In this document: piece after piece, positions 11,788 to 24,190 of the stretch
How the letters are laid out: each line of letters opens with the position of its first letter
Numbering within the stretch: position 1 is the stretch's first letter
Assembly (NCBI GenBank): GCA_037954325.1
Contig: JBBMNZ010000034.1
Span: 6,908,501-6,972,500, forward strand
Direction: 5' to 3'
Length of the DNA: 64,000 bases
DNA from: Fistularia commersonii
Lineage: Eukaryota; Chordata; Actinopteri; Syngnathiformes; Fistulariidae
Program-made: the position numbers and the translations under genes
The notes under the pieces: generated by a model
What the model was told of the DNA's origin: nothing
The model's input: the letters and a program-made list of their open reading frames with translations, nothing else
The model's database searches: none

Positions 11788-14295
11788 TCTCCCACACTGG
11801 TGCCACAACACTGGTTGAGCTCTCTAATTACATTTTCATCACTACTTGCAACAAACATTGACCGCCAATTTCCTCCATGTGTAAAGAGGATGTAGCTGAT
11901 CATGAGAACAGGGACAAAAAGGAAAGACACAAATCCCTAGAGGACAGAAAATCGGGTCTAACTGACAGAGAAGTAATGTCAATAATATTGGCCTGTACAA
12001 TCCAAACGGATATACTTGCTGAATTGTACTGATAGGGGTTGGAGGTTGGCAAACAAATGTGTGACATCAGACATTTGATTCAGTTGAGGAGGTTTCGAGT
12101 CGACACTCAGGGCAGATGAGGAAGCTGCATCAATGGATTTCTGGAATCAATCTGAAAGATGGTGAGATGATGAACCATTTTCACATCTTGATCTCAAGTC
12201 TAATGTTAACAAGCTGGTTTGATACATTGTGTTCTGCATAATAAGGAGCTCATTATGACAGCTTGTATAATGGCAATCCAAAGTTCATCTTTTGGCGTCA
12301 CAGTGGAACTGTTTCAAGTTTATCTGGTCAATGTCCAATCTGAAAAATCTATTTCAGGATTGTCTCTTACAGGAAGTACAAAATACAAACTCGGCAAGAT
12401 AAGTATGATGAGACGGCAAGGTACGGTCAATAAAATGGCAGGACGGTATAAACGAACGTATTGTTACTTGGCTATGCAAATACAGCCTGATACTATGTCG
12501 TGGGTTCCACTTTATTCACAGCACATTCAGCTAGAGAGCTCTCAACCTCAAGGTAGAGAATGTTCTGTCATGCAACCCAGCAGAGCGGTGAGAAATAGAA
12601 GAAAAGTAAAGAATAAAGAGAGAACAAATCTGAGATGGAGAAGCAAGGCAAGGAAAGTTTTGACAAAAGATGGATCAATATTACTGGCATGCAGAGCAAA
12701 TCATCTGTCTTGCCAACAGCAGGATGATACTTATTTCTAAGAATGGCTCTGCTATCGTGTTTGTACGTTTTCCAAATCAAGGCATGGCACATATTCCGTT
12801 GCACAAGGTTGCTCTCATTTTGGACTGATGATTTGACAGACGTAAGATTGTATTCCTATCAGGTACCTATGCTATCCCAACTGACTGTGAAAAAGAGAAA
12901 ATTAAATCAAAAGGAAAAAGATAAAAGAATATAAGGGAGAAGGATTTCAAATAGAAAAGAAGGAACAAAAGAAGAGAGGAACTACAGTTTTGGCAATGAA
13001 AGAACTGTGCAGGAATTAAAGATTCAAATGATTGCTTGGCCACTTCTACTTTTACAAGAAGGATTGCATGGATTGTGCGTAAATCATAGGTTCAGCACGG
13101 CTAATAATGACCCTAGAAATTTATAAAAAGGGGTTAGTGGTCGGCCAGACAATGCAATGCTTTCAACGTCGTGAGCAGTGTCTGCTCCACCATCAGCAGA
13201 TGCTGGCTTGTCAAATCTAATTTTCACATTTGTTCTATCTCTCCTCCTTTACACCCTCACTCCTTCCTTTGTTTCTTACTCCCGAGAAAGAACAGGGCAC
13301 CGAGCACAGGCAGTCCAGCATTTTCAGTGATAATTGCAGACTTACTTTGCACGCTAATTTTATTGCCAAGTACGTCTTGATAGATTCTCTGAGATTTTTC
13401 CCACCAAACTTGCCTAACCACCATCTGACACAAGGAGTGTAAATTGCTTGCTATATGTTAGTCAATAATCATAAAATATTTAATAGATTTAATGGTTTAA
13501 AAGTATTTCATAGACACTGATGGAGGGCATTCCCAAAGAATATTGACATTAAATATCAGGCCCCTAAGTTGACTCCCTAGTTTACTCAAGTTAGACCAGA
13601 CATTCCTCCTTTTATGAATCCCATCATGCACAAGATCTGTGTTTCATGCCTAGGGTCCAAGAGACCACATAGACCACAAAATCCAGTTCCAGGGATTCTG
13701 CTTTTACAGTAAACTCTGTACCTCGACCCATTGTGCAGTAGACACGAGTTCCAGAAGAATTCTTTGTGTCAAGTCACACCATGTAACACAGATGGCAATA
13801 TCTCTAAGCATTGCAGCCAGAAAGTGACAAACCTCTTTTTTTCCTTGAGAGAAGTGTAAACCACAGGGAACGGCAATGCCGGGAAAAAAAAAGAGATAAC
13901 AAAAACCCTCTTAAAAAAATCTAAATCTCAATATTACGCTCTTTAAAATAATGTGACTTTGAACTAAAATGTTTGGTTTGTTTAGTCTACATCCCTTCTT
14001 GTGTATTTGTTTGGGATGTATTTATTGTGCTTTATTTGCTTTCAGACAATCAGGACTTTTGTCATTCTTGATTTTGAATTTTTAAATGTCTCTTTTATTT
14101 CATGGCCAATGTTACTACAAATCAATGTGGTTGCAGACAACCACAGTTCCCCCCCGATACATAACAAACATGAACATCCTAAAAGTAGAAGGCTTGCTCA
14201 GATCAGTCCTCACACAATGTCACCGTCTAGTCCTTTATCCCGGTCTTTGGCTCCAGTAGACTTGTGAAAATGCTCCATTTATAATCTTGGAAGTG
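11788..14295. other. Unique sequence with a purine-rich patch
   Basis: The plus strand is purine-rich around 12590-12660 and again around 12888-12990 (runs of AAAAGAGAAA type). A 173-codon open frame covers 12219-12740 but shows no motif I recognise. No splice-bounded exon could be argued. Confidence 0.5.
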
Positions 14296-14311
14296 TTTTT
14301 TTTTTTTTTTT
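14296..14311. repeat. T16 homopolymer
   Basis: Uninterrupted T run. Confidence 0.9.
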
Positions 14312-17300
14312 GGCATCATATTGTTCATCATCATACGCACAGTATCATGCCAAACGTATAAGTGACCTCCTAAATTCCCGCTGTGATAATCTGAACCCTA
14401 TGCCTACAATTTAATGTGCACAGTTTACAAGCCCTCGTTTTCCCTTCTATAATCCAGCTGATTTGCAATCCGTGCCCATGGTTTGGAAATCCCAAACAGA
14501 GACGGTGGATTTACACATGGCTCTTAATTTTGTTCCTTGGCTGACCCCAGGGGAGATCTGTAAAAAAGAGATTAAAATTGGGACTACAGTTTCAGTCAAT
14601 TAGCCATCTAGTTGGGAAAATATGCAAATAACCCTTTGGGTAGATTTGAAATGATAATGTTGTTTACCAAGCAGTCACAAATTTGTGAGAGGAACATAAC
14701 AAATCTGTGTCTGTTAATCTCTCTTGCCACCCTGCAACGATTGTTCACCAACACCAGCCACTGCTTGGGATGAAAGTTGGAGCCAGGCTTTAGTAGATGA
14801 TAATTCATTTGACTCAGTCCATGCGTTTGGCTGCCGTGTTCACGGGATGCAATTAGAGATCCTGTTTGGTAAAAACATTGTCACCCAGGCACACAGTATT
14901 CACTGGTTTGATGACGGTAAAAAAAAAATAGATCCTTCGCTTTAGCAGGAATAACTGAAAACGGGACAAATGTTTATCTTTAGATCCATTTATTCATATT
15001 GAAATCAGAGCCAGCGGAACTAGAAGATGCACTTCATTCAAGTATAATTTTCTTCCTTTATTTATTTATTTATTTTTGTCCGAATAAATTCGAATGCTAT
15101 TTGGAATTAGATAATATGTTTGTTAATTATCGTAAGGATTAATGATAATAATGTTTTTTACTTTGCCAGTTGAATGTAATCTCATTTTATCCATATTTAA
15201 TTTTTATCACAAGATATTTTTCACACATGGGTATTTGTGTGCGCGGTTCGGTCGTATCAGTAAATCATCAATTTTCAAAAAAAAACTGTTTGCAAGTTTG
15301 CATGTGGCAGTTTGCAATATGCAGGTACCAAACAACAGAAATTATTGTATTGCGAATTGCAGATCCACTGAACAGCAATCACAGTATGAGATGAAAAATC
15401 TTGGTGCTTAAAAAGACATTTTCTCCAAAGGAAATTAAACAGCAACACAATTGTACTAACAGTATCTGGACTATTCCATTCCAAACACATGCTCAAAGCC
15501 AACGGCAAAATAACGCAAATTAATTTCCGAGAATTTGAAGTAAATTATTTGTTGTTTTTCAGTTGAATAAAAACATCTTTTAAATGCTTCGATTTCATTC
15601 GTATACCCTCTGCTCTTCAATATCACAGATGACAATGGTCACATATGCAGCCTTCAAACAGATGTGCTGCTCCAGGATTTCATTTAATGTTGGAGAAGCA
15701 AGGGCAATTTGTTTCTTTCTTTGGGCCTTTTGGCATTTCCCGAAACCTAATTTCCAATGTTACACGAGCCCCCACCATGTAATGAGGATAACTCAACAAC
15801 CTGCTGAGCCATAGCCACAGGTTTTCAATAATGCTGACAGTGGAGACATAACAGCAGAAACGGTACGTCCGGACTACTTTGAAGGATGTAAAGCCGATCC
15901 ACCATGTCCGAAGACTCTCACTGTAAAATAAACAAATAAATAAATTTGCTATCAGATTTTATAACCTCATAAAACTGAAATGATGAATGTAGGTTTAGCA
16001 AGCATTTCATAAAGTGTGGGAGGGTATGGCTGGCCTTTAAAATGATGTAGTCCACCATCTCTGTGATCTGTGGGGCAGGTGTTTGTTGAACCCAACTACT
16101 CAACCTAAAGTTTATGGTCGTGTCACTCTTGAGTTCATGTCTCTGTAGGTTCAAGTTATGAGGTGTTGAAAAGAAAAACCTTGAATGCTCATGAAGGAGA
16201 TCATGCTTTTGTCAATGGTGGCATTAAAAGCTGTGGACTTTTTTTTTCTTTTTTTTTAATATCATTCTGATTGTGTATGCTTTATCCACACACATTGCAG
16301 CCTTTGGCATTCAGATATCTTGAGTTATATACCTCAAATCAACACTGGAAGTTTTTACGCCTCCTTACTCATCACTGTCTTCTACATATGAAGTCATTGG
16401 ACATCACCCTTTGTCTTTTGCTCCCCCATTGCTGTGTTTTCAGTGTCCCTGAATGAATCAATGTCAGCTGCTGTCCCTGCTGGCTTCTGATTTACGAATC
16501 CTATCCTGGTTTGTCATTACTGCCTCCAGAAGGGAGCATTGATGGACCAATATGTTGGGCCTGTCACTAGGAGAATTGCATCGTGTCCGCAAATATCATG
16601 AATATTATTCTGACAACCTGTAGCCTGCAGGAGCTGAGATTTAGATGATACAAAATGAAATATTAGGATGCTACATGAAGTTCTGGGTTATTCCGTTTTC
16701 TGAGGTTGATTATTTCATTGGCAGATGCCCACCTTCAAATGAGGGGATCCATAAAAAAAATAGCACTTGTGTCAAACCCATCTAATGTACTTGATGCTTA
16801 CTATATGGCTAATGTCAGACCATTTTACATTAATTTATTTCTGCTCCCTCTTCAACAGCCCCCCCCAATGATATCACAAATCTAGGACAAAGTACTTAAG
16901 AAATAATGATTTCATTGTGTGGAGCATCAAACATCCCCACACCAGCTGCCCATTCTGACCACCATCCCCAGAGTAGTTAGCAGTAGGACAAAAGGGCATC
17001 CTCAACTCTAAAAATAAAACTGTCAGTCTTTGGTCTCTCTTTAATAACACTAACCCAGGGCATGATACAGTGTAATTATCACAGGGAGAGGCTCCTGGGC
17101 AGAGCTGTAAACAGACGCTGCAGACAGCACAGGTCACAGCAGCATTGAGTGTTCTGTAAATATACAGTTAGCTATTGGCTTTTTTATCCATATCATCACT
17201 TACATACGCCTCCCCTTTCAGATTTATATGATGGAAAATAGACAAACTCCATTGCACGCTGATAATGACATCATAAAAAACAAATACTAAAAATATCTTC

Positions 17301-18196
17301 CCATACGGTGCAAGTGATTTTTAAACTCAAGCCCCACAGTTTCAAATTAACTCAAGACATGTTTAGGGTTCTTCTAATCTACATTCGCAACCTTTATATC
17401 ATTGTATTCCATTGTGCGGACGAGATGTGACTTCACTTATGGGAATTAAAAGGCTTCAATTGATTCTTATTACTACCTGCAGGTCGGTGCAAACATGATA
17501 AATTAACAATATTTCTTCAGTTAATCGACTGCGGTTTTTATATGGCTGGGTTGAGTCTCCCGCAGATTTGTCATGTATGCTGGTGGCAAGTGGAGGCAGG
17601 CGAATAAGCATGCTGTAATCAAGTAATACCACCACAATGAATTATTTGCCAATAGTGATTTGCTGCTCTTTCCATTATTTGCATTTCTACATACACACGT
17701 GGCTAGTTAAATAGTTTCACATTTTAACTTGGGTACCCACAACTCCTCTCTTGATGCTGCTCAGTGGGTTTTCCACATATACTTTATATTCAAGCAGATT
17801 TAATCATACCATTGATGAATGGGGTTCAGGTTGCTGACGTGTCGGTGAAATCTTTTTTTTGTTATTGTGGCTCAGATTCCCTCAATCAATCTGTGAGTTT
17901 TGCTATCCTACTTTTGATGTCCTTGGGGAATCTTGATGACTGAGAGATATTTTCAAACTATAGGATTTATTGATTAGGAAATCTTTGTTATATTTGCACC
18001 CTATACTTACATTTTACAAAGCAGGCTTCCCAAGGTGAGACCTAAAAAAGGGAAACGGTACCAGAGGAACTTAACATAAAAGGGAAAAGACAGTCATGGT
18101 TAGGTTTGACCTCATCACATCACTTTATATGTCCGCAGACATAAGCTGTTGGTGTAAATGCACTTAAAACTCCCCAAAAAAAAGGAAAAAAGAAAA
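14312..18196. other. Unique sequence, no gene seen
   Basis: Includes a (TTTA)n run at 15056-15076. The blocks 16480-16690 and 17450-17680 are GC-balanced and free of repeats; they might be conserved non-coding elements, but no direct evidence is available here. Confidence 0.5.
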
Positions 18197-18245
18197 GCGC
18201 ACACTCTCTCACACACACACACAGTCACGCACGCACACACACCTA
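18197..18245. repeat. Imperfect CT/CA microsatellite
   Basis: CACTCTCTCACACACACACACA followed by GTCACGCACGCACACACACC: a mixed dinucleotide tract in two parts. Confidence 0.85.
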
Positions 18246-19194
18246 CCTCCATCACCCCAGCAGTTCACTGAAACTTGTCACTATTTATTGCCTCATTGCC
18301 TCCCAGGTTAGTATCACCTATCATTCTGTGGTCATGCCCCAGATGGTTCCATACCTCTTTCTGTTCTGAAGCTTTCACCACACGGTGGCAGATACAATAG
18401 AGGAGTATAAAAGAGAAGATTGAACCAATGATATCCTGGCTCCCCTATTCAACTTCCCTCCATCTACCACAGACTGCATTACACGTAACCCAGAGACCAA
18501 CAAACACCAATAAGTTAGACTCATTCAGCACTGTTTCCATCAACCCGCGGCTGAGAACGACGTGAACCAAAGGCTCCTCCCGTTTCCCTCCGGCGCTACG
18601 GGCAAGACGCTGTTATCGATCTGCCAAAAGCTTAATGACCAGAGAATACGTTTGGCAATCAGACAGACCTTCTTAGTTGCTCAGTTACCCCGATAGCACT
18701 GATCAGGAATCTAGTTGGCTGTTATTCTTAATAACAAGGATAGGATTTCTTATTTCATCATATTGTCTTTCTAACATACAAGAATTGGTGTATGCCCTGC
18801 TTATTTTTAGATAACAAAAGGCAAAAACAAAACACAAGTTGAAAGAGGCATGTTCTAGTCTTTACTTCAAGTGGGCCATATAAAACCTCACAGCTTTGCG
18901 TGACACACATATTTATCAGCACCTCTGGGGTATTTATTTTTAGCCTTGCATGCAATAGCCACATTTAAGTTCTGCCTCATAATGTTTTATAAATCTGTCT
19001 GAAGATGCCTGAAATTGTAGCTAAAAGACAAATATTTGTAGGTAAAACACATTTGTGAAAAAGATATTGAGGTCAGAAAAAAATGTCCAACAAACTCATT
19101 CTTTAACCCTCTCACGTATGTTTAGCTCATGTTTTTTGGTTGTATTTTTTATCTTGATATTTTTTGACACTAGATATATTTTATGTATATCATT
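18246..19194. other. Unique sequence, no gene seen
   Basis: A GC-richer segment at 18540-18610 (CAACCCGCGGCTG, CTCCGGCGCTACGGGC) stands out from its AT-rich neighbours, but I cannot assign it. Confidence 0.5.
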
Positions 19195-19322
19195 ATTTAT
19201 TTATTTCTGTTTAATCCAATTTCATTTCTATCCTTTTCTTTACTATGGAGCAGCTGAGAACATTTAATTTCCTCTGGGATCAGGAAAGTATTTCTGATTC
19301 TGTTTATGATTCTGATAATCAT
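19195..19322 (+). mobile_element. LINE 3' tail (L2/Rex1-like), 5'-truncated
   Basis: TTTATTTATTTCTGTTTAAT-rich 3' UTR, then TGGAGCAGCTGAGAACATTT, AATTTCCTCTGGGATCAGGA and AAGTATTTCTGATTCTG, ending in imperfect TGATTC-type tandem units up to about 19320. Fish L2/Rex-like LINEs end with AATTTCCCC..GGGATCAATAAAGTAT followed by a short tandem tail, and this copy matches that plan. No coding part remains. Confidence 0.65.
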
Positions 19323-19413
19323 AATGCTACTGCTAGTTCAAAACATGTGTATTGAGCTTTCATAATGTTTTTTTTCTACATATGCTGCCTTCAATAATCA
19401 TTTTCAGTAAATG

Positions 19414-19497
19414 TATTTATTTGTTTGTTTGTTTATTTATTTATTTATTTATTTATGTTTTCAATTATTTAATTTTTTTTTTTTTTCTTTTTTTGTC
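19414..19497. repeat. (TTTA)n/(TTTG)n tract followed by a T-rich run
   Basis: TTTG and TTTA tetranucleotides from 19414 to 19457, then an almost pure T run at about 19472-19497 broken by one C. Confidence 0.9.
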
Positions 19498-20754
19498 CCA
19501 TTTTCTGCATGTGGCGCTGCTTAGCAACAATTCTGCACATCCCTGGACCACTGGTTTGCTCTGGACTGTACGCCTTCATGTGGATGTACTGTATATTGCT
19601 CAAACTCATTGACCTCCCGTCATTATTTAATCAGATTTCATGGCATATGATTCTTATGACAGTCACTTCTGAACTCCTGGCTCAATTGCAGGCCTTATCT
19701 CAATTCTTTTTTTGGTCCCAACTATTAACCCTGCATATTTTTCTGCACATGATAATTAATATTCATACCAGCTCACTTTCATGCAGATTCTATGCTTCAA
19801 AGGCCCTTGACCTGCTTGTTCAACTGAAAAATGACCAGAGGGTTTTATTGAAGGGCACCTGATTTCAGAATTATTCAGGTGAAGAGAAATTCTAGAATCA
19901 TGCAATGACATCTATCATGCTATAAAGTCTGCTTTTTTCATACGGACATTAATTCTTACCAAGTAATTAATTTTTCTTCTTGAGACGTGGCAATAAGTTC
20001 AACTTATTTCGAAAAGGAAATAATGTATTCAACAAGACATTGTCCATGATGGCCTTTTTTATTTTGAGCCTTATAGATCTAATTATTTATCTCTAGTGTA
20101 ATTTGCTAATTTCAAAGTGAAATATAGGATACTGACGAAAGTCAGCACGGAAAATAAATGTACATGATGAGTAAGCGGTCTGAAACGTGTAACTAGTTAA
20201 CTGTTATGTGTCATCCCTGGCATTTGGACGACAGTGCCAGGAACAATTAAGATGATCAATATATGATAAATGGCATGACATAGTGCAATGACGCCTCCAC
20301 TGAGAGGGCTGTTTTCAAAATTAATGGACGCAAGACTTGTAGTGCTTTCTCAGAATAAGTGAAGAGTTAGAGGTTTAAATGGGCTACTTCACACATTTTA
20401 CATTTCACAAGGATCAGGGAGCTCTTCAAAACAGAATGAAAATCTATCTTGTTTGCAACAATCTGTCATGATTGTGCGTTTGAGATATGATCTAACTCCC
20501 CTCATAAAGACATATGAAAAATTAAGGCCAAATTAATCGCACCATTTTACTGCAAATGATTTTACTGTGCAGAGACCACTATCAGTATCAGTGCTGATGG
20601 CCTGTATCATACACATGCAAGATTTATTTATGTTTTTATTTCCTCCTGGGGTAAACATTGCAATGCTATAGCCACTCTGCTGTGTATGTTATGTTCATGC
20701 ATGCATGTAAGTGTGTGCGTTGCATGTTCATGTGCTTGGACGTGTTCAGGTGAA
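19498..20754. other. Unique sequence, no gene seen
   Basis: A 117-codon frame starts at 19509 but carries no familiar motif, and it lies just after low-complexity sequence. Nothing else recognised. Confidence 0.55.
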
Positions 20755-20818
20755 TATGTGTGTGTGTGTGTTTTATGTGTGTGTGTGTGTCGTGTGTGTG
20801 AACGGTATGTGTGTGTGC
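20755..20818. repeat. Imperfect (TG)n microsatellite
   Basis: TG runs interrupted by TTTTA, C and AACGGTA. Sequence of this kind produces the short cysteine/valine-rich frames here, which are not genes. Confidence 0.9.
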
Positions 20819-20951
20819 TGGGAATTGGAGTCTGGCATTATAATGGGATTTTTTTTCATATCACCAATTAGCAGAACCATAAAGGAACATTACAATAAGC
20901 ACACCTTATAAACTCACATGGAAAAAAAAAAAATACAATTTCTTGCGCTTT

Positions 20952-21030
20952 TGCTCTCTCTCTCTCTCTCTCCTTCCCTCTCTCTTCCTTTCACTCTCTC
21001 TCTCTTTCACTCTCTCTTTCACTCTCTCTT
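20952..21030. repeat. (CT)n pyrimidine tract
   Basis: A strand-asymmetric CT-rich tract with CTTC and TCAC interruptions. It is a mirror-repeat-like homopyrimidine block with potential to form triplex DNA. Confidence 0.9.
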
Positions 21031-22540
21031 CAAGGACAGCTACATTTTCAGTGATCGAATTCCATTGTTTTTCCTGCTATTTTAATTTCAGAAAATATAA
21101 GCAAGAATTTTTTTTCTAATTATGCCTAACTGAATGAAAATGTCAAAAAAATCAATTATCTATGTTAATAAATATGAACAATTAACTGTTGGCGTGAATA
21201 GAAAGTGTTAGTGTTTTTTTTTTTTTTTTTGGATGTTGATCATAGTGTAGATCAGGTGTGATTCAGCTCATCCTGGGCTCTTCAGGCATTTGAAGATAAT
21301 CAGATTAAAGAAGTGACTGAATCAGATCTTATCTCTCTCAAATGTCCCATATCAGATGACACACTTGGGTTAATAAGGAGATGAAGCTGGAATGATTAAT
21401 CATTAATTGGTTATTGAGCGGAGGAGGGTGCACTTCACCGCAATCTTGATTCTAAGAGGAACTTTTTCACTTAAACATTGTATGACTCACATCAACACGA
21501 AATATATATATATATGTATATTTTTACGAGTTCTTTAGAGTTTGCAGAATTTGATCTCCACCTCAAAGTTCTTCCTTTTGGCCGCACAGGTGATCACTTG
21601 TTAGATTAGTTAGGATAAGTTAAAGACAAATTAAAATCTTATATCAGGAGTTGGTAACGAAAGCTTCTTGTTTTTCATATTTGCTCCAATAGAGGGAGAA
21701 GTTTTTTTTTCGCAGATTTGCACAGTTAATGCTGTGTTGTCTGACGTACAACTTCTTAGCACGGAGTGAACACACTCATACCTTATTGCTATATAGGCCT
21801 TATCAGTCTCATGTTATTAAGAGCTGGTTTTGAAAAAGAGTAACAGCAAATGTGGCCTCATAATTATCTAAATTCCCCATTGCTTCAATGCGAAGATGCT
21901 GCAAAAATAGCAAGAAATTAGATATTTCAGGTTCTTCTCTTTTTTTACATTTCTTGGATTTCATTGATGCAATGCAATTTGACATTGTTCAATGACAAAG
22001 GAAGAAATATAAGTGCAGCTCTGAATCTGAATGGGATTCAATGTCATTTGGTAATGTGTTACTGAGACAACAATAATGATATAAGGTCAAAAGGATGCAT
22101 CCAGTCCTCATGCAAAATAGCACCCTTAATGCATGCCCTTTGACAGTTCCATGCAAAGTCAGGTATATGCATTTATGTATGTGTGTGTCTCTGCTTGGGT
22201 GTGTGTCTGAAAACACACAATGACTCCTTTTTCTAAACTTCGCCGACTCCACATTAGCTGTAACTCATACAGTGCAACAGACGGCTCTCGTTATATAACC
22301 TCCGTGTACCGGCTGCATTTCTGCTGGACTGACATTGGAAAAATACACCTGATACAGTTTAATATTTGATAAAGCTTGCACAATGGTTCCCTGTTTGACT
22401 GGAAGCCACTGGCTTGATGAAAAACTTTCCGTGTTTCTGCATCACCCTTGTCACAGCGTAAATCAACCTGAGGACTGTCATTTTCTTTCATTCACCAAGG
22501 CCATTTTTCCTCAATTTCATCAATTTTAAATGAGGCTGCA
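21031..22540. other. Unique AT-rich sequence
   Basis: T17 at 21214-21230 and a (TA)7 patch at about 21503-21516. No genes recognised. Confidence 0.6.
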
Positions 22541-22560
22541 TTCATTTTCTAGACTGCTTT
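22541..22560 (+). repeat. Possible head fragment of the fish dispersed repeat
   Basis: CATTCATTTTCTAGACTGCT differs at one base from CATTCATTCTCTAGACTGCT in the longer copy near 62392. The similarity stops right after, so this is either a very short remnant or chance. Confidence 0.35.
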
Positions 22561-23026
22561 GGGATTTGTGTTTTATATTGTTTCCAAAGTTTGCACATTT
22601 AGACTCATGGGCCTCCGCACACATTTGTTTTTTTAAAAATGACAATCTGTGGCTCACAGTACACACAACACTGCATTTCCAAAACTACTTCAAATATTGT
22701 TTTGCTCCATCACTTGTGTCCCTTTTCCAGATATGAGACAGCTATTTTGATTTTCCAAGCCAGACAATGAACAGTGATGATCAAATACTACTTTCTTAAA
22801 AAAAAAAATCTCTGCACATGTATACTTTAAGTACTGAGGGGCATGTAAATTACTTTGCATTAATATTTCAGAAATGTTATTGCTTCACCTCAATGGCAGA
22901 ATGACATTTTTCAGCACATAATTAATCATACCAATACCTCAAAGGAATAAAAGCATTCGCAAGTAGAATGTAAGTCAAAGGGAGCTGTTTTATTTATTGA
23001 CTATAAGAATATATTAAGTCCAAGTA
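22561..23026. other. Unique sequence
   Basis: A9 run near 22799. Nothing else seen. Confidence 0.55.
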
Positions 23027-23150
23027 CACACCTTGATAGAAGCAGTAATCCCTCAAGATGGTTGCGTCTTCCAGCAGGATAATGCGTCCAGCTGCATTGC
23101 AAAGCTAGTTGATAGTTTATGAAACACCACAAAAAAGTTAAAGATGAGGT
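23027..23150 (+). pseudogene. Tc1-like transposase remnant (catalytic-core block)
   Basis: Codons from 23030 read TLIEAVIPQDGCVFQQDNAS then SCIAKLVDSL and a TGA at 23120-23122. FQQDNA is the block around the second catalytic aspartate of Tc1/mariner transposases, usually continuing as P-C-H-TA-K. Here SSCIAKLV replaces it, with the spacing nearly kept. A one-base frame change then gives FMKHHKKVKDE, comparable with the F-EEH-KEFK segment that follows in fish Tc1 elements. Neither flanks nor terminal inverted repeats were recognised, so only a small relic is present. Identification rests on this motif and is moderate. Confidence 0.55.
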
Positions 23151-23999
23151 TTTTTGCTGAATTCGGGAGTAGCTGTTTTTTCCTGACATATATGGAGTCA
23201 GATATTTTTTTTACTGTCATTAAACTGTGAAGCCACCCTCTGCCAAAATGTACCTTTCAAAGTTTTCAAAATATTATTTTTACACGTACAGTATGCAATG
23301 TTTAGTTTTCGTTTGTCTAATTTGATTTTTCACAGACTATCTTTCCCACTATCTTTTATCTCATTCTCTTTCTTTCTTTCTCAAGCCAAGGTTTTGCTGA
23401 TTTTTTTTCTTCAAATCTAATATTATCCTGTATTAAGCTGTAGGCTTAATTTTCTTTCTAACCAATGATTTTGCATTCAATTAAATCCTTTATTTATTTC
23501 TCCAAAGATTATATAATCTGACATGTTCACAAGGAGATGCCTGCAGGTGATGGAATGCGGATCATGATTTAATTTCCCCATAGTGTAAATTATGGTCCTC
23601 AGAGACTACTTTGATGGACAAACATACTTGGTTGTTTATGCATTATGCACCAGTAAAATATTAATTAGTAAAGTTTGTATGGTAATAAAAATAATAATAA
23701 AAAAAAAAATACTGCTTCTGAGGTGAGAGCTGGTGAGCCAGATCGATATCAATCACACTGCTTTGCACTGTTTGCTGTGAATGCTTGAGCATTTTCTGAA
23801 GCTCGGTGAATATTCATGAACATGGGTGCCCTGAAAGGCCATTCAGAGCTCTGGTTTGCAGCCATTGCTGTTGGCAGCGGCTGACGGTGCCTCGCTGAAT
23901 CTTTATCTGGGATCTTGGGCGATTATCGAAATGGAGTACAGCTAGCATATAGTTGGAGACATTAGGGTTTGGCTGTTGACAGAAATTGAATTGCTTTTC
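23151..23999. other. Unique sequence with a GC-balanced candidate regulatory block
   Basis: The first part is AT-rich with an A11-type run near 23700. From about 23715 to 24000 composition becomes balanced, with motifs such as TGAATATTCATGAA (POU-like) at about 23808-23821. This block is discussed as a candidate conserved element. Confidence 0.4.
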
Positions 24000-24190
24000 A
24001 AAGTTGTGAGAGCCGGAGGGGTGACTGTCTAGTTATTGAAGGGGTGGTGGTAAAATCCCTGGCTGCTCCAAAGATGGTCTTGAAGTGTCCTTGAGCAAAA
24101 CAGTGAACCCCTAATTGCACCCAAGTGAAACATGTTGCTAGTTACACCGCAGGCCTTATATACAGGGCTGCGGAGTATGAATGTTAGGAT
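24000..24190 (+). repeat. Fish dispersed repeat, 'TGTCCTTGAGCAA' family, plus orientation
   Basis: Landmarks are AAAATCCCTGGCTGCTCC, then GAAGTGTCCTTGAGCAAAAC, AGTGAACCCCTAATTGC and a decayed GTATGAATGTTAGG end. The family is very common in percomorph genomes with the core GTCCTTGAGCAAGACACTGAACCCC. Two more copies lie at 35165-35350 and 39412-39615, both reversed. Confidence 0.7.

Noticed and set aside
18541..18610. GC-rich patch starting CAACCCGCGGCTG, similar to a common hAT-related repeat
   Set aside because: Similarity covers only about a dozen bases and the following sequence does not continue the repeat.
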